NCBI GenBank assembly: GCA_025363385.1
Contig: JANYEA010000144.1
Location: 1-64,000, forward strand
DNA: 64,000 nt
Source of the DNA: Bacteroidota bacterium
Lineage (GTDB): Bacteria; Bacteroidota; Bacteroidia; Chitinophagales; Chitinophagaceae
Direction of reading: 5' to 3'
Shown here: one piece after another, positions 1 through 10,716 of the stretch
Layout: every line of letters begins with the position of its first letter
Numbering within the stretch: position 1 is the first letter of the stretch
Position numbers and translations under genes: made by a program
The notes under the pieces: generated by a model
Told to the model about the DNA's origin: nothing
What the model saw: only the letters and a program-made list of their open reading frames with translations
Databases searched by the model: none

Positions 1-17
1 GGGGAAACCTTTTTTTT
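1..17 (+). repeat. REP-like element, right end only (cut by window edge)
   Basis: The first bases, GGGGAAACC followed by a T tract, match the right end of the REP-like elements at 9276-9347, 16946-17021 and 52849-52922. The palindrome itself would lie outside the window. It is followed directly by the heptamer array, the same order as in the other composite copies. Identification rests on a short match and on context. Confidence 0.6.
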
Positions 18-32
18 AAATCATACTTTTCC

Positions 33-178
33 TCACTCCTCACTCCTCACTTCTCACTTCTCACTCCTCACTTCTCACTTCTCACTCCTCACTTCTCACT
101 TCTCACTTCTCACTTCTCACTTCTCACTTCTCACTCCTCACTTCTCACTTCTCACTCCTCACTTCTCACTCCTCACTT
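33..178 (-). repeat. GTGAGRA heptamer array A, at the 3' end of sprA
   Basis: Twenty full 7-bp units (TCACTYC on the plus strand, GTGAGRA in the sense of sprA) run from 33 to 172, followed by a partial unit that abuts the sprA stop codon at 179-181. Only one base varies. In plus-strand order it reads CCTTCTTCTTTTTTCTTCTC. A C-T-T super-period of 21 bp is partly visible. Confidence 0.95.
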
Positions 179-3100
179 TTACTGCGCTAATGATATTCTG
201 ATGTTCACACCTGCCCTAGTAGTTGTCATAGGAGCAGATGTAGAGATATATGGAATTACCCTTCTCTGATCGAAGAAGAACTTCACATTGATTCTATTAT
301 TGATTACATAGTCAACTGCGGGTTGAATAACCACCTCTTTTTGTCCGCCAGTACCATATGCATTACTTTGATCTAACCTGCTATTACTGGTTGCCACATC
401 TCTTACAGAAAGGTCGAGTTTCAGATTTAAATCGTTGCTCAGTTTCTTACCCTTCATGCCCGGCAATTTAAATGGAAGGTTAACACCGCGCTTACGCCAG
501 GCACCTCCAAAAGTCCACTCTGTACTTCTACTCTCACTCAACTGATAATCAATTAAACTCATACTTAGGGTTCTGCTCTTCTTGTATTCGAATTTTAGTG
601 TGAGTTTTTTATTGGTGGTTACTTCCAATCCAAACAATGGCACAAACTGTTCCTGCATGGTTATATTCGGTACTAAGAAATAAGGAATATAGTTTCCACT
701 CACCGTATCAATAAATGCAGGTGCCCCCAATCTAAATGGATCTCTATATAATAAAGCACTATTATAACTATTCATACTTAAAGTGCCTGTGTAACCATGT
801 GTTAATGTAATGGCACTAAATATAGTGGCCAGTGCCGGAATCTTTGTTAAGCCGGTATAAGTAGCTCTCCAGTTGGGTTTCGGCAGTATGCCACTAAATG
901 GATTGGATCGGATATTTGAATTCGATTGATTAATCAACCCAATTTTATAAGGATCAGTTCCAGTGTACGCTGCAAAGAAAGCAGGCAATAAAACATCCTG
1001 TGAATATCTACCGTATCCTTTTGCATAACCATCTGGTGTAAACTGCTCACTTGCTGGAAGACCTTTCCAATATGCATTTTGATTTGCCACCCTACTCGAA
1101 ATGATGATCCTGTTTGCTTCAAATGTTTTAAAGGTTTGAGACACTTCATTTGGATTATGATTTCCAAACAATGTATTGAATGCGATATAAGAAACGCTGA
1201 AACCTCCAGACGACAATGGATTCAAATGATCGGGTCTTCCAAAACCAGAAGTGTCTTTGAACAATTCGGTGTATTCTTTACTAAATGTTTTGTCTAAATT
1301 AATATCGATCATCAATTCTCTGATCGGTTCAATCTGTGCTGTGATACTGAATCTTTGTTCAAAATTTTGACGATATAAATAGTTGAAAGAACTATCCCTT
1401 GAAATTAAACCCTGACTTGCTTTTTTATTCAACCAATTTGTATCCGGCTGACCACCAAATACATAATCTAAGCCTGGTTGCATACTACTCCAATTCTGAC
1501 CCAATGTTTTACTACTATCCATATATCCGGGAACCCTACTCCTGAAATTAGCCGAGTAATTTAACTGAACGGTTTTCACCATGGTGATAAACTTACCAAT
1601 ACCCCGCTCAAATCCACTGAGTTCAATGGGTTGATTTGCCCTTGCCATTCTTTGTGCAGTTCTTTCATCTCTCTTCTGCTGTTTCCATTTTAACAAAGCT
1701 TCTTTACGAAGTTTACCAGTTAAGCCGCGTAATGCTTCTTCTTTGGTAGGTACAGCAAACCCTAAACTATTTTGTTGAGATGTTTTCACATCAGTACCAT
1801 TGAGCATATTGCTCTTGTCTTTATTATTCTTTTTAGCATTGGGTGTTTTGGCAGCTTGCTTTAATTGAGGCATTGGAATATTATCAATGGCTCTTAACCA
1901 TTTCGACTTAGCATATAAGTTGCCAAAACTAAATTGTGTGTTGAAATTGTTTTCTTGAGAATTTTCAATTGTATTTCCTAATTCTAATGCCACTCTACTT
2001 GCACCAATCCAGTTATAAGAAGTTGCATAACTATATCTTGCACTGATCCAATCAGTGATAGGTAATTTATTCAAAGGGATATCCCAATTCAATGAAGCCC
2101 TTTGTTGATACAAAGTATTTCTTCCGCCACTAAATAAATTACCACGCATACTATCGCGCTTTTCTTTTGTATCAATTCTTCCAGCAGGTTCATCCACACG
2201 TGCATTATTAGTTGCAGAGAAATTAAAGTTCAGTCTTCTCGACAAATCCCACTGCATATTATAAAACCGATCGAAAGTAAAGTACTTATCAAAAGTTGTA
2301 TCTACCCGATCTACTTTGTTATCGTATGTGTTTACAATACGCGGAACATACTCACCGAACTGTCTATTTATATCTGCTCTAAAACTTAATAAAGATGGAT
2401 GCAGATTATAATTAAAATCGCGTAACCAAGATAACCAGGCTGTTCTACTTTTAATTAATTTCCTAAGGGGTTCTACATATTTACTCTGTCCGATATAAGT
2501 ATAACCCAGGCCACCTCTATGTCGGGTAATTTTATTTTCTAAGATGATGGGACTCGACTGTTCAGTTTGAGAGTAGGAATAACTCACATCAAAATTACTC
2601 AGTTTTAAAAGGCCCGTTTTAATTCCAGTAGGCGCTACACGTACATTGGTAAAATTGATTGTTTTGATGGTAGTTCTATCTACTGCCGCATTTTTTATGG
2701 AGTCGCGCCTAGTTGGCATACTCAATAACTTCTCTGCATACAACACATCTTTATCGTATGGATCGTATTGAGGGGTGCGTAAAGTTTGACTTATACTAGC
2801 ATAAATAGGCATGCTCAGTTTTGCTTCTTTTGGTAATAGTTTACCTGCATTAATACTTGCTGACGCATCAAACTGAACTAAGTTGTCGCGTGCTCTTTCA
2901 TTTACACGTTGTTCGATACTTCCAAAGCCCTGCGTATGTGTATTGGCAGAAACAGAAACCGTTCCAAGATCTGCTAAAGTAAAATCTACCCTTCCCAAAG
3001 CCGCCCAGGAACCGTGCTCATCTATTTCTGAAAGTCTTAATTCGTTTACCCATACTTCTGTATTGATTGTTTTTCCATCTAAACGATATGGGTTCTCAAT

Positions 3101-6100
3101 TCCAATTAAAAATCCACGAACTTCTCCTAAGTTCGGGTTACCCATGATAGAGATGGTTTTATTTCCAAGTAATTCACGATAAATATTACTCAACGGAAAA
3201 TTGGTTGAATTTCTTCGCAGCTTCAAATCAATTAATTCACGCAAACTAAAATCAAGGTTATTCGCTTCCGGCCAGATGGCTAATTCTTGTCCCTTTGCAT
3301 AAGTACCTGGCGGCGTTATGTTCAATGGTATTTTAATTTCGTAATAGTTATTTAGAAAGTCTTGCCCTATTCTAATTACCGCATTAATTTCTCCATTATT
3401 TAAAGGCCTTTGACCGGTTACAGATTCTGCGTGAATGAACATCGAGAGTTTACCAAACTGACGCATGTCGAGGTTCATGGTTTTAAAGATAGCGCGTGCA
3501 TCGCCTGTAAATAAATTCTTCGCTTGCAAACTGATACTCTGTTCATTTTGCAAAAGGTTTATCCCATTATTACTCAATTGTTGTACACGTTCAATACCTG
3601 GAGGGATTAAATAGTTAACCGGCTGACGGCTACTATTTTCTTCGAGGTTCACAGAAAGCGTATTGAGGCTGGTACCCGCCGCATTATTAATAGGAGTGTA
3701 ACTTCCGGTGGTGTCTAAATTATAAGTGAACTGACGCCATTGATTACGCACCATATTTAGACTCGCAAAACGCAACACTACCGAATCTTCAAAATCTGTT
3801 AAATACATTCTTACAAAACGAATGGATTTGAAATCTGGAATACCACCCACTTTACTGCTATAATCTTTGATAGGCACCCGAAACAAATACCAATCTTCCT
3901 GACGAACAATTCCATCAGCAGAGTTTACAGTAACTCTTTTTTTATCTGTAATATATTTTGTGATACCCACATCCATACCAGGTTTCAGATCAATCTGGTA
4001 TTCATAATAGGCTTCTGTTTCGTTAAGTGTATTATCTCTATTTAGATCTTCATTATCTGGATATAATGTAGCAGCAGAAGTGAACAAGCCATTGGTGGTA
4101 GCTATCGGAGAGTTACCCTGAGGGTTATTAAAGTTTTTATACCTACCTAAAATTCCTGTACCCGCAGCATCAAAACTCTGATCACGATACCATTTATAGT
4201 TATCGCTCGATGGATCTGCTAATGTTCTTTGATAAATAGGTGATCCCGCACCAAAATTATTTGCCAATCGATCCAACACATATCCTTTCTTTCTAATCTC
4301 GGCTGCATCATCTAATCCGTCTAATCCCACATCCTGAAAGGGACGATCGTTAGGGTCATTACTAAATGCCTGTGTAATTTGAATGGGGTTCACAGGTGTT
4401 TTACCCCAGGTATTAGAACTATCCACAGCGGCATTGATATTCGGAGTGTTCATGCCGTTTTCATAAAATCGTTTTCCGTCTTTTAAAATATCTTCACTTA
4501 CATTACCAAAGTTCAATAACATTTTACCACCCCTGCTATTCGGTGCTTTGATAAATGGATTTTGTAACCAGAATTCTACGAACTCTACATTGCTAGTTTC
4601 AAAATCAGTTTGATCAATAGAACGCATGATACCACCCCAACGATTAGCTGGGTTGATTAATTTTCCATTTGCATCAATGGCAGTTGTTTTAGTCTCATAA
4701 TTATAAGGACCTTTTTCAGTTGGATAAAATGCCAGATCAAAAGTAGAGGCCTGAACATCTGTAATATTGGTAGTTCGTTGTGGAAATAATTCATTGGTGT
4801 ACACCTGTCTAACCCTTGGATCACTTAGTTCTGAAAGGTTTTTACGCAATGGGTTATTCGGACTATTTCGATCCTGCAAATTAGGCTCGATATTATACCA
4901 TGCTAATTTTGCACGATTAAAATTATAATCGATAGAATCGTTCAAATTAGCTTCTGGAAATTTAGGATTGCCCTGAGGTGTTGAAGCCATTGCCCATGCA
5001 ACAAATGGGAATCGTAAATCGATGCTTGTTTTGGAAGATTCAAAATCATCTATATACACCAATCCCTGACTTCCTTTTCCAATTTGTGGTGGGTGACCGG
5101 GTTGTAAATAAGCAGCTTCACCATAGGCAGTTACAAACGATTTTGCCTTGGTAGAATAATTCGGTAACCGATTTAAAAAACGAGTCAGCCCAGGTAATTC
5201 CGATTTATAACTAAAATCAAAACCGTACATGGTGTTTCTAATGGGATCTTCTCCATAACCCATTTTAGTAAAGAATGGTCGCTCACCTAATCTGTTCACA
5301 GATGCGCCAATATTGAATTTCTTATTGGCGATATAATCTAATCGCAATGCGGCAAATCCTCTTTGTTGCATTCCAAAACCAGCATTATTTTCGAATGCCA
5401 CTTTTACAGGAACATTTGAACTAAGAATGGCCTGATTTAAAATTTTTACTTTCCCTAAATTATAATCTACCACATAGTCTGCACCTTCTCTAAGAATTTG
5501 ACCGCCCGCAGTTACAGATACCGATCCTGGTGGCACATTAAAAGTATTCAAATCAATTTCAGAGCCGCCCGTACTTTTCACAGAACCCTGCATAACAAAC
5601 CTATTTACGTTCATATAAGTTTGTGCAATGGCTTTGATAGAATCGTACAAAGCATAAAAGATATATTTCTTTTTGATGGCTGTTGGCATACCTGTAAATG
5701 CCAATGCATCTAGGTCTCTACCAAATGGTTCCAATACTGGAAAAACCACCCTGCCCAATTGAGGAAGAATGGTAAACCCTTCCACAAAGTCGAACACCCC
5801 ATCAGGTTGGGGATCATTACGACTATTCAATCGATCTAAATTCAAAATTTTAAGCAGTGGCTGCCCATCAACAGCAGCAGCTGTTTCAGGAAGGTATCTT
5901 TTTAATCCACCACTCGGATGTTCGTACAATACATTTAAATTAAATCCTTCACGTTGTATTCCCCCAAACATGTCAAGTGAATAAACGTTCTTCATCATCA
6001 ATCCCCAGATAGGTAATTGAATTCTTTGTGAAGTTGCTTTCAATAATTTCAACATCAGTACTTTCTGTACACCTTTGGTAGAATCTAATGCCACATCTTG

Positions 6101-7486
6101 TGAAAACTCACCCACCTGATACACTCTACCATTGTAAGTGTACTGATAAGCAACTGCTAAAACTTCATCTGATTGCAACTGACTATTTACAGAAAGAAAA
6201 CCCACTTGCGGGTTAAAATAAAATTCATTCGGCGTTAATTTTCTTGCAAATGTTTTTTCATAATCATCCACAGGTCTTAACCCCTTTGCAAATAATAAAC
6301 TATTGATCCTGGATGGATTTCGAGCACTTGGATCATTGATTACTGAACTATATAAATTATTGGCACCATTAAAAGGAAGAGGGTTGGACGTATTGGATTG
6401 TACTAGGGGGTTGTACGGACTAGGTTCTCCCAGATCCATGAAACCCACGATATCACGTGCATCTGTATTAGCGCCATTTCTATTGGTAACCCAAACTTCA
6501 ATGCGTTGAATCTGCACCATTGTATTGACAATTGGCAGGTTCTTCATGGTTTTATTAAAATTGGTTCTGAAATATTGCGCCATTAAAAAGTGTCGGTTCT
6601 CTTCATAATCATCCAATCTTTTTTGAAAGGTTTGTGTGGCAGCACCACCCTGCATGCCAATAGATTGTTTCTGTGAGCGCTGATTGGCTAATGCACCAGT
6701 TACAAATAATTTTCCGAATTGTAACTGTGCTTTGATACCAAATAAATTTTGCGTACTGGGAATTAAGGTTCCTTTTGATTGATAAGAAATATTACCGGCC
6801 TCAATACTTTTAATTACTTCATCGTCCTTCCCTTTATAATCGAGTTTGATCTGATTATCAAATCCGAGATTGGATTGTGTATTATAATTTAATGGGAATC
6901 TAAGCTTATCACCGATATTAGCATTCACGGCAAGATTCGCATTCATGTCGAAATCAAATCCCCCATTTTTTCTGGCCCTTTCTGGAAGTGTGGGGTTCTT
7001 GATATTCTGACCCTGATATCCAGCCATTACATTTACTTCTCCGCTTGGGCGGATATCTACTTTCATACCTCTATCAGTAACACCAAATATCCGATCGAAT
7101 AAACTGGTATGTACTTTCATGGGAGGGCGCTTTGTTTTTTCGTTCAAAGCTGCCAAAGCGTCTGCACGCTTTTTAAAATAATCTGTTTCTGACTGGCGAG
7201 ATTTTATTTTCCAGAATTCATCGAAACTTAAAGTGGTAGGAGTTCGATATACTTTACCAGCCACTTTTTCAACGATCACATATTGTTGTGTCTTTGGATC
7301 GTACTCGATGGTTTGTTTGATGAGACTGGTATCTCGAATAGAGAAAGGGTTTCTAGTATTGCTCGAAAAAGCGTCTGATCTTCTATCTGTTATTGCATAG
7401 TGAACACTATCCTTTTTTTGGGCCATAACAGGCAGGCCCGAAACTAGGAATATTAGAAAAGCCATTACAGTTGCAAATAACTTCAA
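179..7486 (-). CDS. sprA: Cell-surface protein SprA, type IX secretion translocon
   Basis: A 2435-residue protein with a signal peptide (residues 1-22, ending VMAQ). It matches SprA (Sov), the giant outer-membrane beta-barrel that forms the translocation channel of the type IX secretion system and is needed for gliding in many Bacteroidota. Length is typical. The sequence is rich in alternating hydrophobic strands with an aromatic C-terminus, as expected for a barrel. The longest reading frame starts with TTG at 7486, giving a Lys-containing signal peptide. An ATG at 7465 (residue 8) is an alternative. It lies 37 bp after ruvA on the same strand and is probably cotranscribed with it. Its stop codon directly abuts a heptamer array. 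Function in this organism is inferred from family. Confidence 0.95.
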   Translation of the reverse strand: MKLFATVMAFLIFLVSGLPVMAQKKDSVHYAITDRRSDAFSSNTRNPFSIRDTSLIKQTIEYDPKTQQYVIVEKVAGKVYRTPTTLSFDEFWKIKSRQSETDYFKKRADALAALNEKTKRPPMKVHTSLFDRIFGVTDRGMKVDIRPSGEVNVMAGYQGQNIKNPTLPERARKNGGFDFDMNANLAVNANIGDKLRFPLNYNTQSNLGFDNQIKLDYKGKDDEVIKSIEAGNISYQSKGTLIPSTQNLFGIKAQLQFGKLFVTGALANQRSQKQSIGMQGGAATQTFQKRLDDYEENRHFLMAQYFRTNFNKTMKNLPIVNTMVQIQRIEVWVTNRNGANTDARDIVGFMDLGEPSPYNPLVQSNTSNPLPFNGANNLYSSVINDPSARNPSRINSLLFAKGLRPVDDYEKTFARKLTPNEFYFNPQVGFLSVNSQLQSDEVLAVAYQYTYNGRVYQVGEFSQDVALDSTKGVQKVLMLKLLKATSQRIQLPIWGLMMKNVYSLDMFGGIQREGFNLNVLYEHPSGGLKRYLPETAAAVDGQPLLKILNLDRLNSRNDPQPDGVFDFVEGFTILPQLGRVVFPVLEPFGRDLDALAFTGMPTAIKKKYIFYALYDSIKAIAQTYMNVNRFVMQGSVKSTGGSEIDLNTFNVPPGSVSVTAGGQILREGADYVVDYNLGKVKILNQAILSSNVPVKVAFENNAGFGMQQRGFAALRLDYIANKKFNIGASVNRLGERPFFTKMGYGEDPIRNTMYGFDFSYKSELPGLTRFLNRLPNYSTKAKSFVTAYGEAAYLQPGHPPQIGKGSQGLVYIDDFESSKTSIDLRFPFVAWAMASTPQGNPKFPEANLNDSIDYNFNRAKLAWYNIEPNLQDRNSPNNPLRKNLSELSDPRVRQVYTNELFPQRTTNITDVQASTFDLAFYPTEKGPYNYETKTTAIDANGKLINPANRWGGIMRSIDQTDFETSNVEFVEFWLQNPFIKAPNSRGGKMLLNFGNVSEDILKDGKRFYENGMNTPNINAAVDSSNTWGKTPVNPIQITQAFSNDPNDRPFQDVGLDGLDDAAEIRKKGYVLDRLANNFGAGSPIYQRTLADPSSDNYKWYRDQSFDAAGTGILGRYKNFNNPQGNSPIATTNGLFTSAATLYPDNEDLNRDNTLNETEAYYEYQIDLKPGMDVGITKYITDKKRVTVNSADGIVRQEDWYLFRVPIKDYSSKVGGIPDFKSIRFVRMYLTDFEDSVVLRFASLNMVRNQWRQFTYNLDTTGSYTPINNAAGTSLNTLSVNLEENSSRQPVNYLIPPGIERVQQLSNNGINLLQNEQSISLQAKNLFTGDARAIFKTMNLDMRQFGKLSMFIHAESVTGQRPLNNGEINAVIRIGQDFLNNYYEIKIPLNITPPGTYAKGQELAIWPEANNLDFSLRELIDLKLRRNSTNFPLSNIYRELLGNKTISIMGNPNLGEVRGFLIGIENPYRLDGKTINTEVWVNELRLSEIDEHGSWAALGRVDFTLADLGTVSVSANTHTQGFGSIEQRVNERARDNLVQFDASASINAGKLLPKEAKLSMPIYASISQTLRTPQYDPYDKDVLYAEKLLSMPTRRDSIKNAAVDRTTIKTINFTNVRVAPTGIKTGLLKLSNFDVSYSYSQTEQSSPIILENKITRHRGGLGYTYIGQSKYVEPLRKLIKSRTAWLSWLRDFNYNLHPSLLSFRADINRQFGEYVPRIVNTYDNKVDRVDTTFDKYFTFDRFYNMQWDLSRRLNFNFSATNNARVDEPAGRIDTKEKRDSMRGNLFSGGRNTLYQQRASLNWDIPLNKLPITDWISARYSYATSYNWIGASRVALELGNTIENSQENNFNTQFSFGNLYAKSKWLRAIDNIPMPQLKQAAKTPNAKKNNKDKSNMLNGTDVKTSQQNSLGFAVPTKEEALRGLTGKLRKEALLKWKQQKRDERTAQRMARANQPIELSGFERGIGKFITMVKTVQLNYSANFRSRVPGYMDSSKTLGQNWSSMQPGLDYVFGGQPDTNWLNKKASQGLISRDSSFNYLYRQNFEQRFSITAQIEPIRELMIDINLDKTFSKEYTELFKDTSGFGRPDHLNPLSSGGFSVSYIAFNTLFGNHNPNEVSQTFKTFEANRIIISSRVANQNAYWKGLPASEQFTPDGYAKGYGRYSQDVLLPAFFAAYTGTDPYKIGLINQSNSNIRSNPFSGILPKPNWRATYTGLTKIPALATIFSAITLTHGYTGTLSMNSYNSALLYRDPFRLGAPAFIDTVSGNYIPYFLVPNITMQEQFVPLFGLEVTTNKKLTLKFEYKKSRTLSMSLIDYQLSESRSTEWTFGGAWRKRGVNLPFKLPGMKGKKLSNDLNLKLDLSVRDVATSNSRLDQSNAYGTGGQKEVVIQPAVDYVINNRINVKFFFDQRRVIPYISTSAPMTTTRAGVNIRISLAQ

Positions 7487-7523
7487 ATCAGTTGCATTGG
7501 TTAAGTAGAACTTAGGTAATAGG

Positions 7524-8111
7524 CTATAAGTTTTTTAACGCTTGTTTAATGATTTCCTCCAGACTTGCATCAGGGGTTAAACTAGTAATTGTTTTCTTAA
7601 CAGCTTGTTCAGCCATTGGTCTTCCAATTCCTAAAGCCACTAGGGCATGAACTGCATCTGAATCAATAGAAACAACCAAAGTTGCTCCGCCTGCTCCAGA
7701 TTCGAATGATTGTTTGCTAAGTTTATCACGTAGTTCCACAATCAGTCGTTCTGCAGATTTTTTCCCAATTCCTTTAACGCTTTCAAGCTGTTTTGTATTG
7801 CCTTGTACAATGGCTCGGGCAATTTCATCTGGACGCATCCCAGATAACATCATTCTGGCAGTAGAAGCACCCACTCCTGAAACGCTGATCAATTGTAAAA
7901 ACATTTCCTTTTCGGCCAATTCTGCAAAGCCAAAAAGCGTATGTGCATTTTCTGTTATTTGAAGGTAGGTAAATAGTAATCCGCTTTCTTTTGTACTGAT
8001 TGCAGAATAGGTATTCAAACTTATTTGGAGGTCGTAACCAACCCCATTTACATCAACCACCACCCTGGTGGTTGTTTTTACCACAAATTGACCTCTTACA
8101 AATGCAATCAT
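7524..8111 (-). CDS. ruvA: Holliday junction branch migration protein RuvA
   Basis: A 195-residue protein of normal RuvA length. The N-terminal OB-fold (about 1-63) is followed by two helix-hairpin-helix motifs, visible as SVSGVGASTARMML and VKGIGKKSAERLIVEL, and by the short C-terminal domain III that contacts RuvB. RuvA binds four-way junctions as a tetramer and loads the RuvB motor. ATG start at 8111. The upstream region is shared with the divergent fabH. ruvB and ruvC are not in the window. Confidence 0.97.
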   Translation of the reverse strand: MIAFVRGQFVVKTTTRVVVDVNGVGYDLQISLNTYSAISTKESGLLFTYLQITENAHTLFGFAELAEKEMFLQLISVSGVGASTARMMLSGMRPDEIARAIVQGNTKQLESVKGIGKKSAERLIVELRDKLSKQSFESGAGGATLVVSIDSDAVHALVALGIGRPMAEQAVKKTITSLTPDASLEEIIKQALKNL

Positions 8112-8250
8112 AACTAGCCCAAAATTAGGTTAAAAATGCCTTTGAGGTTCAAATTTAAGGGGCAGATTTAAAACAGATTCGCAGCTATCCAGACCAGTTT
8201 GGTCCTTTTTCCACAAAGTTTCTTGATATTTGCGCCAGATTTTAAAAGCT

Positions 8251-9240
8251 ATGACGAAAATTACAGCAGCAATTACCGCAGTAGGCGGATATGTTCCAGA
8301 GACAAAATTGACCAATTTCGACCTTGAAAAAATGGTTGACACCAATGACGAATGGATTAGAAGCCGAACAGGCATTTCCGAGAGACGCATTTTAAAAGAA
8401 CCCGGAAAAGGCAGCAGCGATATGGCTGTTCCTGCAATTGAAGAAATTCTAAGAAAAAAAGGACTGGATCCGAAAGAGATCGATTGTATCATTTGTGCAA
8501 CAGTTACGCCCGATATGATTTTTCCGGCCACGGCTAATATTATTGCAGATAAAATTGGGGCTACCAATGCCTGGGGCTATGATATGGGTGCAGCTTGTAG
8601 CGGATTTTTATTTGCTTTAAGTACGGGTGCCATGTATATAGAAAGTGGCAGATATAAAAAAGTGATTGTGGTAGGTGTTGATAAAATGAGTGCGATCATC
8701 GATTATACCGATCGTACTACCTGTATCATTTTTGGTGATGGTGCTGGCGCCGTTTTATTAGAACCAAGTACAGATGGAACGGGTATACAAGATACCATCA
8801 TGAAAAGCGATGGAAGTGGACGACATTATCTTCATATCAAGGCAGGTGGATCTTTAAAACCTGCAACCGCTGAAACTGTGGCCGCCAGAGAACACTTTGC
8901 TTACCAAGAAGGTCAGGCCGTTTTTAAATTTGCCGTAAAAGGTATGGCAGATGTGAGCGCCGAATTATTAGAGCGTAATGATTTAACAGGCGATGATATT
9001 TCCTGGCTTGTTCCACACCAGGCAAACCTACGCATCATCGATGCCACTGCCAATCGAATGGGTTTACCAAAAGAAAAAGTAATGATCAATATTCAAAAAT
9101 ATGGTAACACCACCGCAGCCACTTTACCATTGTGTTTGTGGGATTGGGAAAACCAATTGAAAAAAGGAGACAAAATTGTATTAGCAGCTTTTGGGGGAGG
9201 TTTCACCTGGGGAGCAACGTTACTTACTTGGGCTTATTAA
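8251..9240 (+). CDS. fabH: Beta-ketoacyl-ACP synthase III (FabH)
   Basis: A 329-residue condensing enzyme that starts fatty-acid synthesis by joining acetyl-CoA to malonyl-ACP. The catalytic triad is visible: Cys116 in AACSGFL, His256 in VPHQANL and Asn286 in KYGNTTAA. The frame is open from a TTG at 8230, but homology begins at the ATG at 8251 ([17 protein letters not shown]), which I use. It is divergent from ruvA. The TAA stop at 9238-9240 is followed without a gap by two GTGAGRA units and then by a REP-like element. Confidence 0.96.
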   Translation: MTKITAAITAVGGYVPETKLTNFDLEKMVDTNDEWIRSRTGISERRILKEPGKGSSDMAVPAIEEILRKKGLDPKEIDCIICATVTPDMIFPATANIIADKIGATNAWGYDMGAACSGFLFALSTGAMYIESGRYKKVIVVGVDKMSAIIDYTDRTTCIIFGDGAGAVLLEPSTDGTGIQDTIMKSDGSGRHYLHIKAGGSLKPATAETVAAREHFAYQEGQAVFKFAVKGMADVSAELLERNDLTGDDISWLVPHQANLRIIDATANRMGLPKEKVMINIQKYGNTTAATLPLCLWDWENQLKKGDKIVLAAFGGGFTWGATLLTWAY

Positions 9241-9254
9241 GTGAGGAGTGAGGA
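9241..9254 (+). repeat. GTGAGRA heptamers, copy B (two units), at the 3' end of fabH
   Basis: Two GTGAGGA units start on the base after the fabH stop codon. An A-rich spacer then leads into the REP-like element. This is the shortest array but has the same sense and order as the longer ones. Confidence 0.85.
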
Positions 9255-9275
9255 AAAAAAGGGATTAAAAAAAAA

Positions 9276-9347
9276 GGTTTCCCCTCCATCGCATGCGATG
9301 GAGGGGACTCTGATGCCGGACTCGGCATACAGCTGGGGTGGTTGATT
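9276..9347 (-). repeat. REP-like element R1, fabH / PLP-enzyme gap
   Basis: Contains a perfect 26-bp palindrome at 9281-9306 (CCCCTCCATCGCA then its complement). A second perfect 6-bp stem with a 4-nt loop follows at 9313-9328 (ATGCCG/CGGCAT), then the conserved end GGGGTGGTTGA at 9335-9345. It is in inverse orientation to R2 and R3 on the plus strand, but in the same orientation relative to the gene before it. The second hairpin differs in sequence from the matching part of R2 and R3. Confidence 0.9.
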
Positions 9348-9401
9348 TTCCTTGAGAAAAATTTCTCAAAAATATTCTCATCATCACTGTCAAAATACAC
9401 C

Positions 9402-10622
9402 ATGAGCAAAAAAATACCTCTAACCGGCATCAGTTCAGTTGCAATACATACCAGCGGACATAACAATGCCGAGTACGCACATATCACTCCCATCTTTGCA
9501 ACATCCACCTTCACATTCGATGATGCTGAATCGGGAATGGAACGTTATTCTGGAAAAGATAAAACCCGTATCTATAGTCGTTGGGGCAACCCCACATTTA
9601 CTGCTGCAGAAGAAACCATTGCAGCACTAGAATCTTTCGGCATTAAAAATGAGGATGGGTCAGATTTGCAATTAAAAGCACTTTTACATTCGAGCGGACA
9701 AGCAGCCATGACCACCATGTTCATGAGTAATTTGAAATCAGGTGATACAGTACTCTCTCATTTTGCATTGTATGGTGGCACTAATGAATTGTTTAAATCA
9801 GTGTTAGCACAGGCTGGCGTAAACACTATCATAATCGATATGCGCAATTTGAATGCAGTAGAAGATATCATCAAAAATAATCCAAGCATTAAACTCATTC
9901 ACCTTGAAACACCTGCCAATCCTACCCTTCAGTGTATCGATATAGCTGGCATTTCTGTACTTGCCAAAATATATGGTGCAGTACTTACGGTTGATAATAC
10001 TTTCGCCACACCCTATTTACAACAACCTTTCAAACTCGGTGCCGATTTTGTTTTTCATTCAACCACTAAATTTTTAAACGGACATGGAACTGCCATAGGT
10101 GGAGTTTTGTTGGGGAAAGATTTAGAAAAAATGAACACCACTGTTTGGAAATGGCATACACTGATGGGTGGAAATAGCAATGCATTCGATGCGTTTTTAT
10201 TATCACAAGGTTTAAAAACATTAGAGATCAGAATGGATCGCCACTGCAGCAACGCAATGGAGGTTGCGCATTTCTTAGAAAAACATGCTGCCGTTCAAAA
10301 AGTAAATTATAATGGTTTGGTATCTCATCCCGACTTTGCCATTGCCCAAAAACAAATGCGTCATCCAGGTGCTTTGATGAGCTTTGAATTAAAAGGAGGT
10401 TTACAAGCTGGAAAAGATTTTATTGACAAACTGAATATGTGTGTACGCGCCGTTTCTTTGGGAACACTGGATACTTTGATCTCTCACCCAGCCAGTATGA
10501 CACACTCTGGCCTAACTGTAGAAGAAAGGGAAAAATATGGCATCACAGACGGATTGATCCGTATGAGTGTGGGAATTGAAAATATTCAGGATATATTAAA
10601 CGATTTAGATCAATCACTTTGA
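9402..10622 (+). CDS. Trans-sulfuration PLP-dependent enzyme (Cys/Met metabolism family)
   Basis: A 406-residue fold-type I PLP enzyme. The PLP lysine is Lys223 in HSTTKFLNGHG, with the phosphate-binding region SSGQAAMTT at about 98-106 and DNTFATPY after the Asp that contacts the PLP nitrogen. Candidate activities are cystathionine gamma-synthase, cystathionine gamma-lyase, O-acetylhomoserine sulfhydrylase or methionine gamma-lyase. The loop reads LYGGT (about 123-127), with Gly where bacterial methionine gamma-lyases usually carry Cys, which argues mildly against that activity. The start is the ATG at 9402. The open frame extends upstream into the REP-like element, but that part is not coding. 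It stands alone between repeats. Confidence 0.85.
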   Translation: MSKKIPLTGISSVAIHTSGHNNAEYAHITPIFATSTFTFDDAESGMERYSGKDKTRIYSRWGNPTFTAAEETIAALESFGIKNEDGSDLQLKALLHSSGQAAMTTMFMSNLKSGDTVLSHFALYGGTNELFKSVLAQAGVNTIIIDMRNLNAVEDIIKNNPSIKLIHLETPANPTLQCIDIAGISVLAKIYGAVLTVDNTFATPYLQQPFKLGADFVFHSTTKFLNGHGTAIGGVLLGKDLEKMNTTVWKWHTLMGGNSNAFDAFLLSQGLKTLEIRMDRHCSNAMEVAHFLEKHAAVQKVNYNGLVSHPDFAIAQKQMRHPGALMSFELKGGLQAGKDFIDKLNMCVRAVSLGTLDTLISHPASMTHSGLTVEEREKYGITDGLIRMSVGIENIQDILNDLDQSL

Positions 10623-10639
10623 TTTTAATGACAACTTAA

Positions 10640-10670
10640 TTTGCATTCATCATTTTTCATTGAATGCAAA
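10640..10670. other. Inverted repeat after the trans-sulfuration gene
   Basis: A perfect 10-bp stem (TTTGCATTCA / TGAATGCAAA) with an 11-nt loop lies 17 bp after the stop codon. On the plus strand it is followed by A-rich rather than T-rich sequence, so it is not a classical terminator. It may be a 3' mRNA end stabiliser. Confidence 0.5.
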
Positions 10671-10716
10671 AAAATAAATATCAGTATATTGTATTGGCCT
10701 TTAAAAGCCAATCAAC

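Noticed and set aside
33-178. CRISPR array
   Set aside because: The 7-bp units are contiguous with no unique spacers, and no cas gene is in the window.
8130-8567. Minus-strand frame of 145 codons over the start of fabH
   Set aside because: Antisense to FabH catalytic-domain sequence and crosses the divergent promoter region.
9342-9401. N-terminal extension of the trans-sulfuration enzyme
   Set aside because: It starts within the REP-like element and lacks family homology. The ATG at 9402 fits the family.
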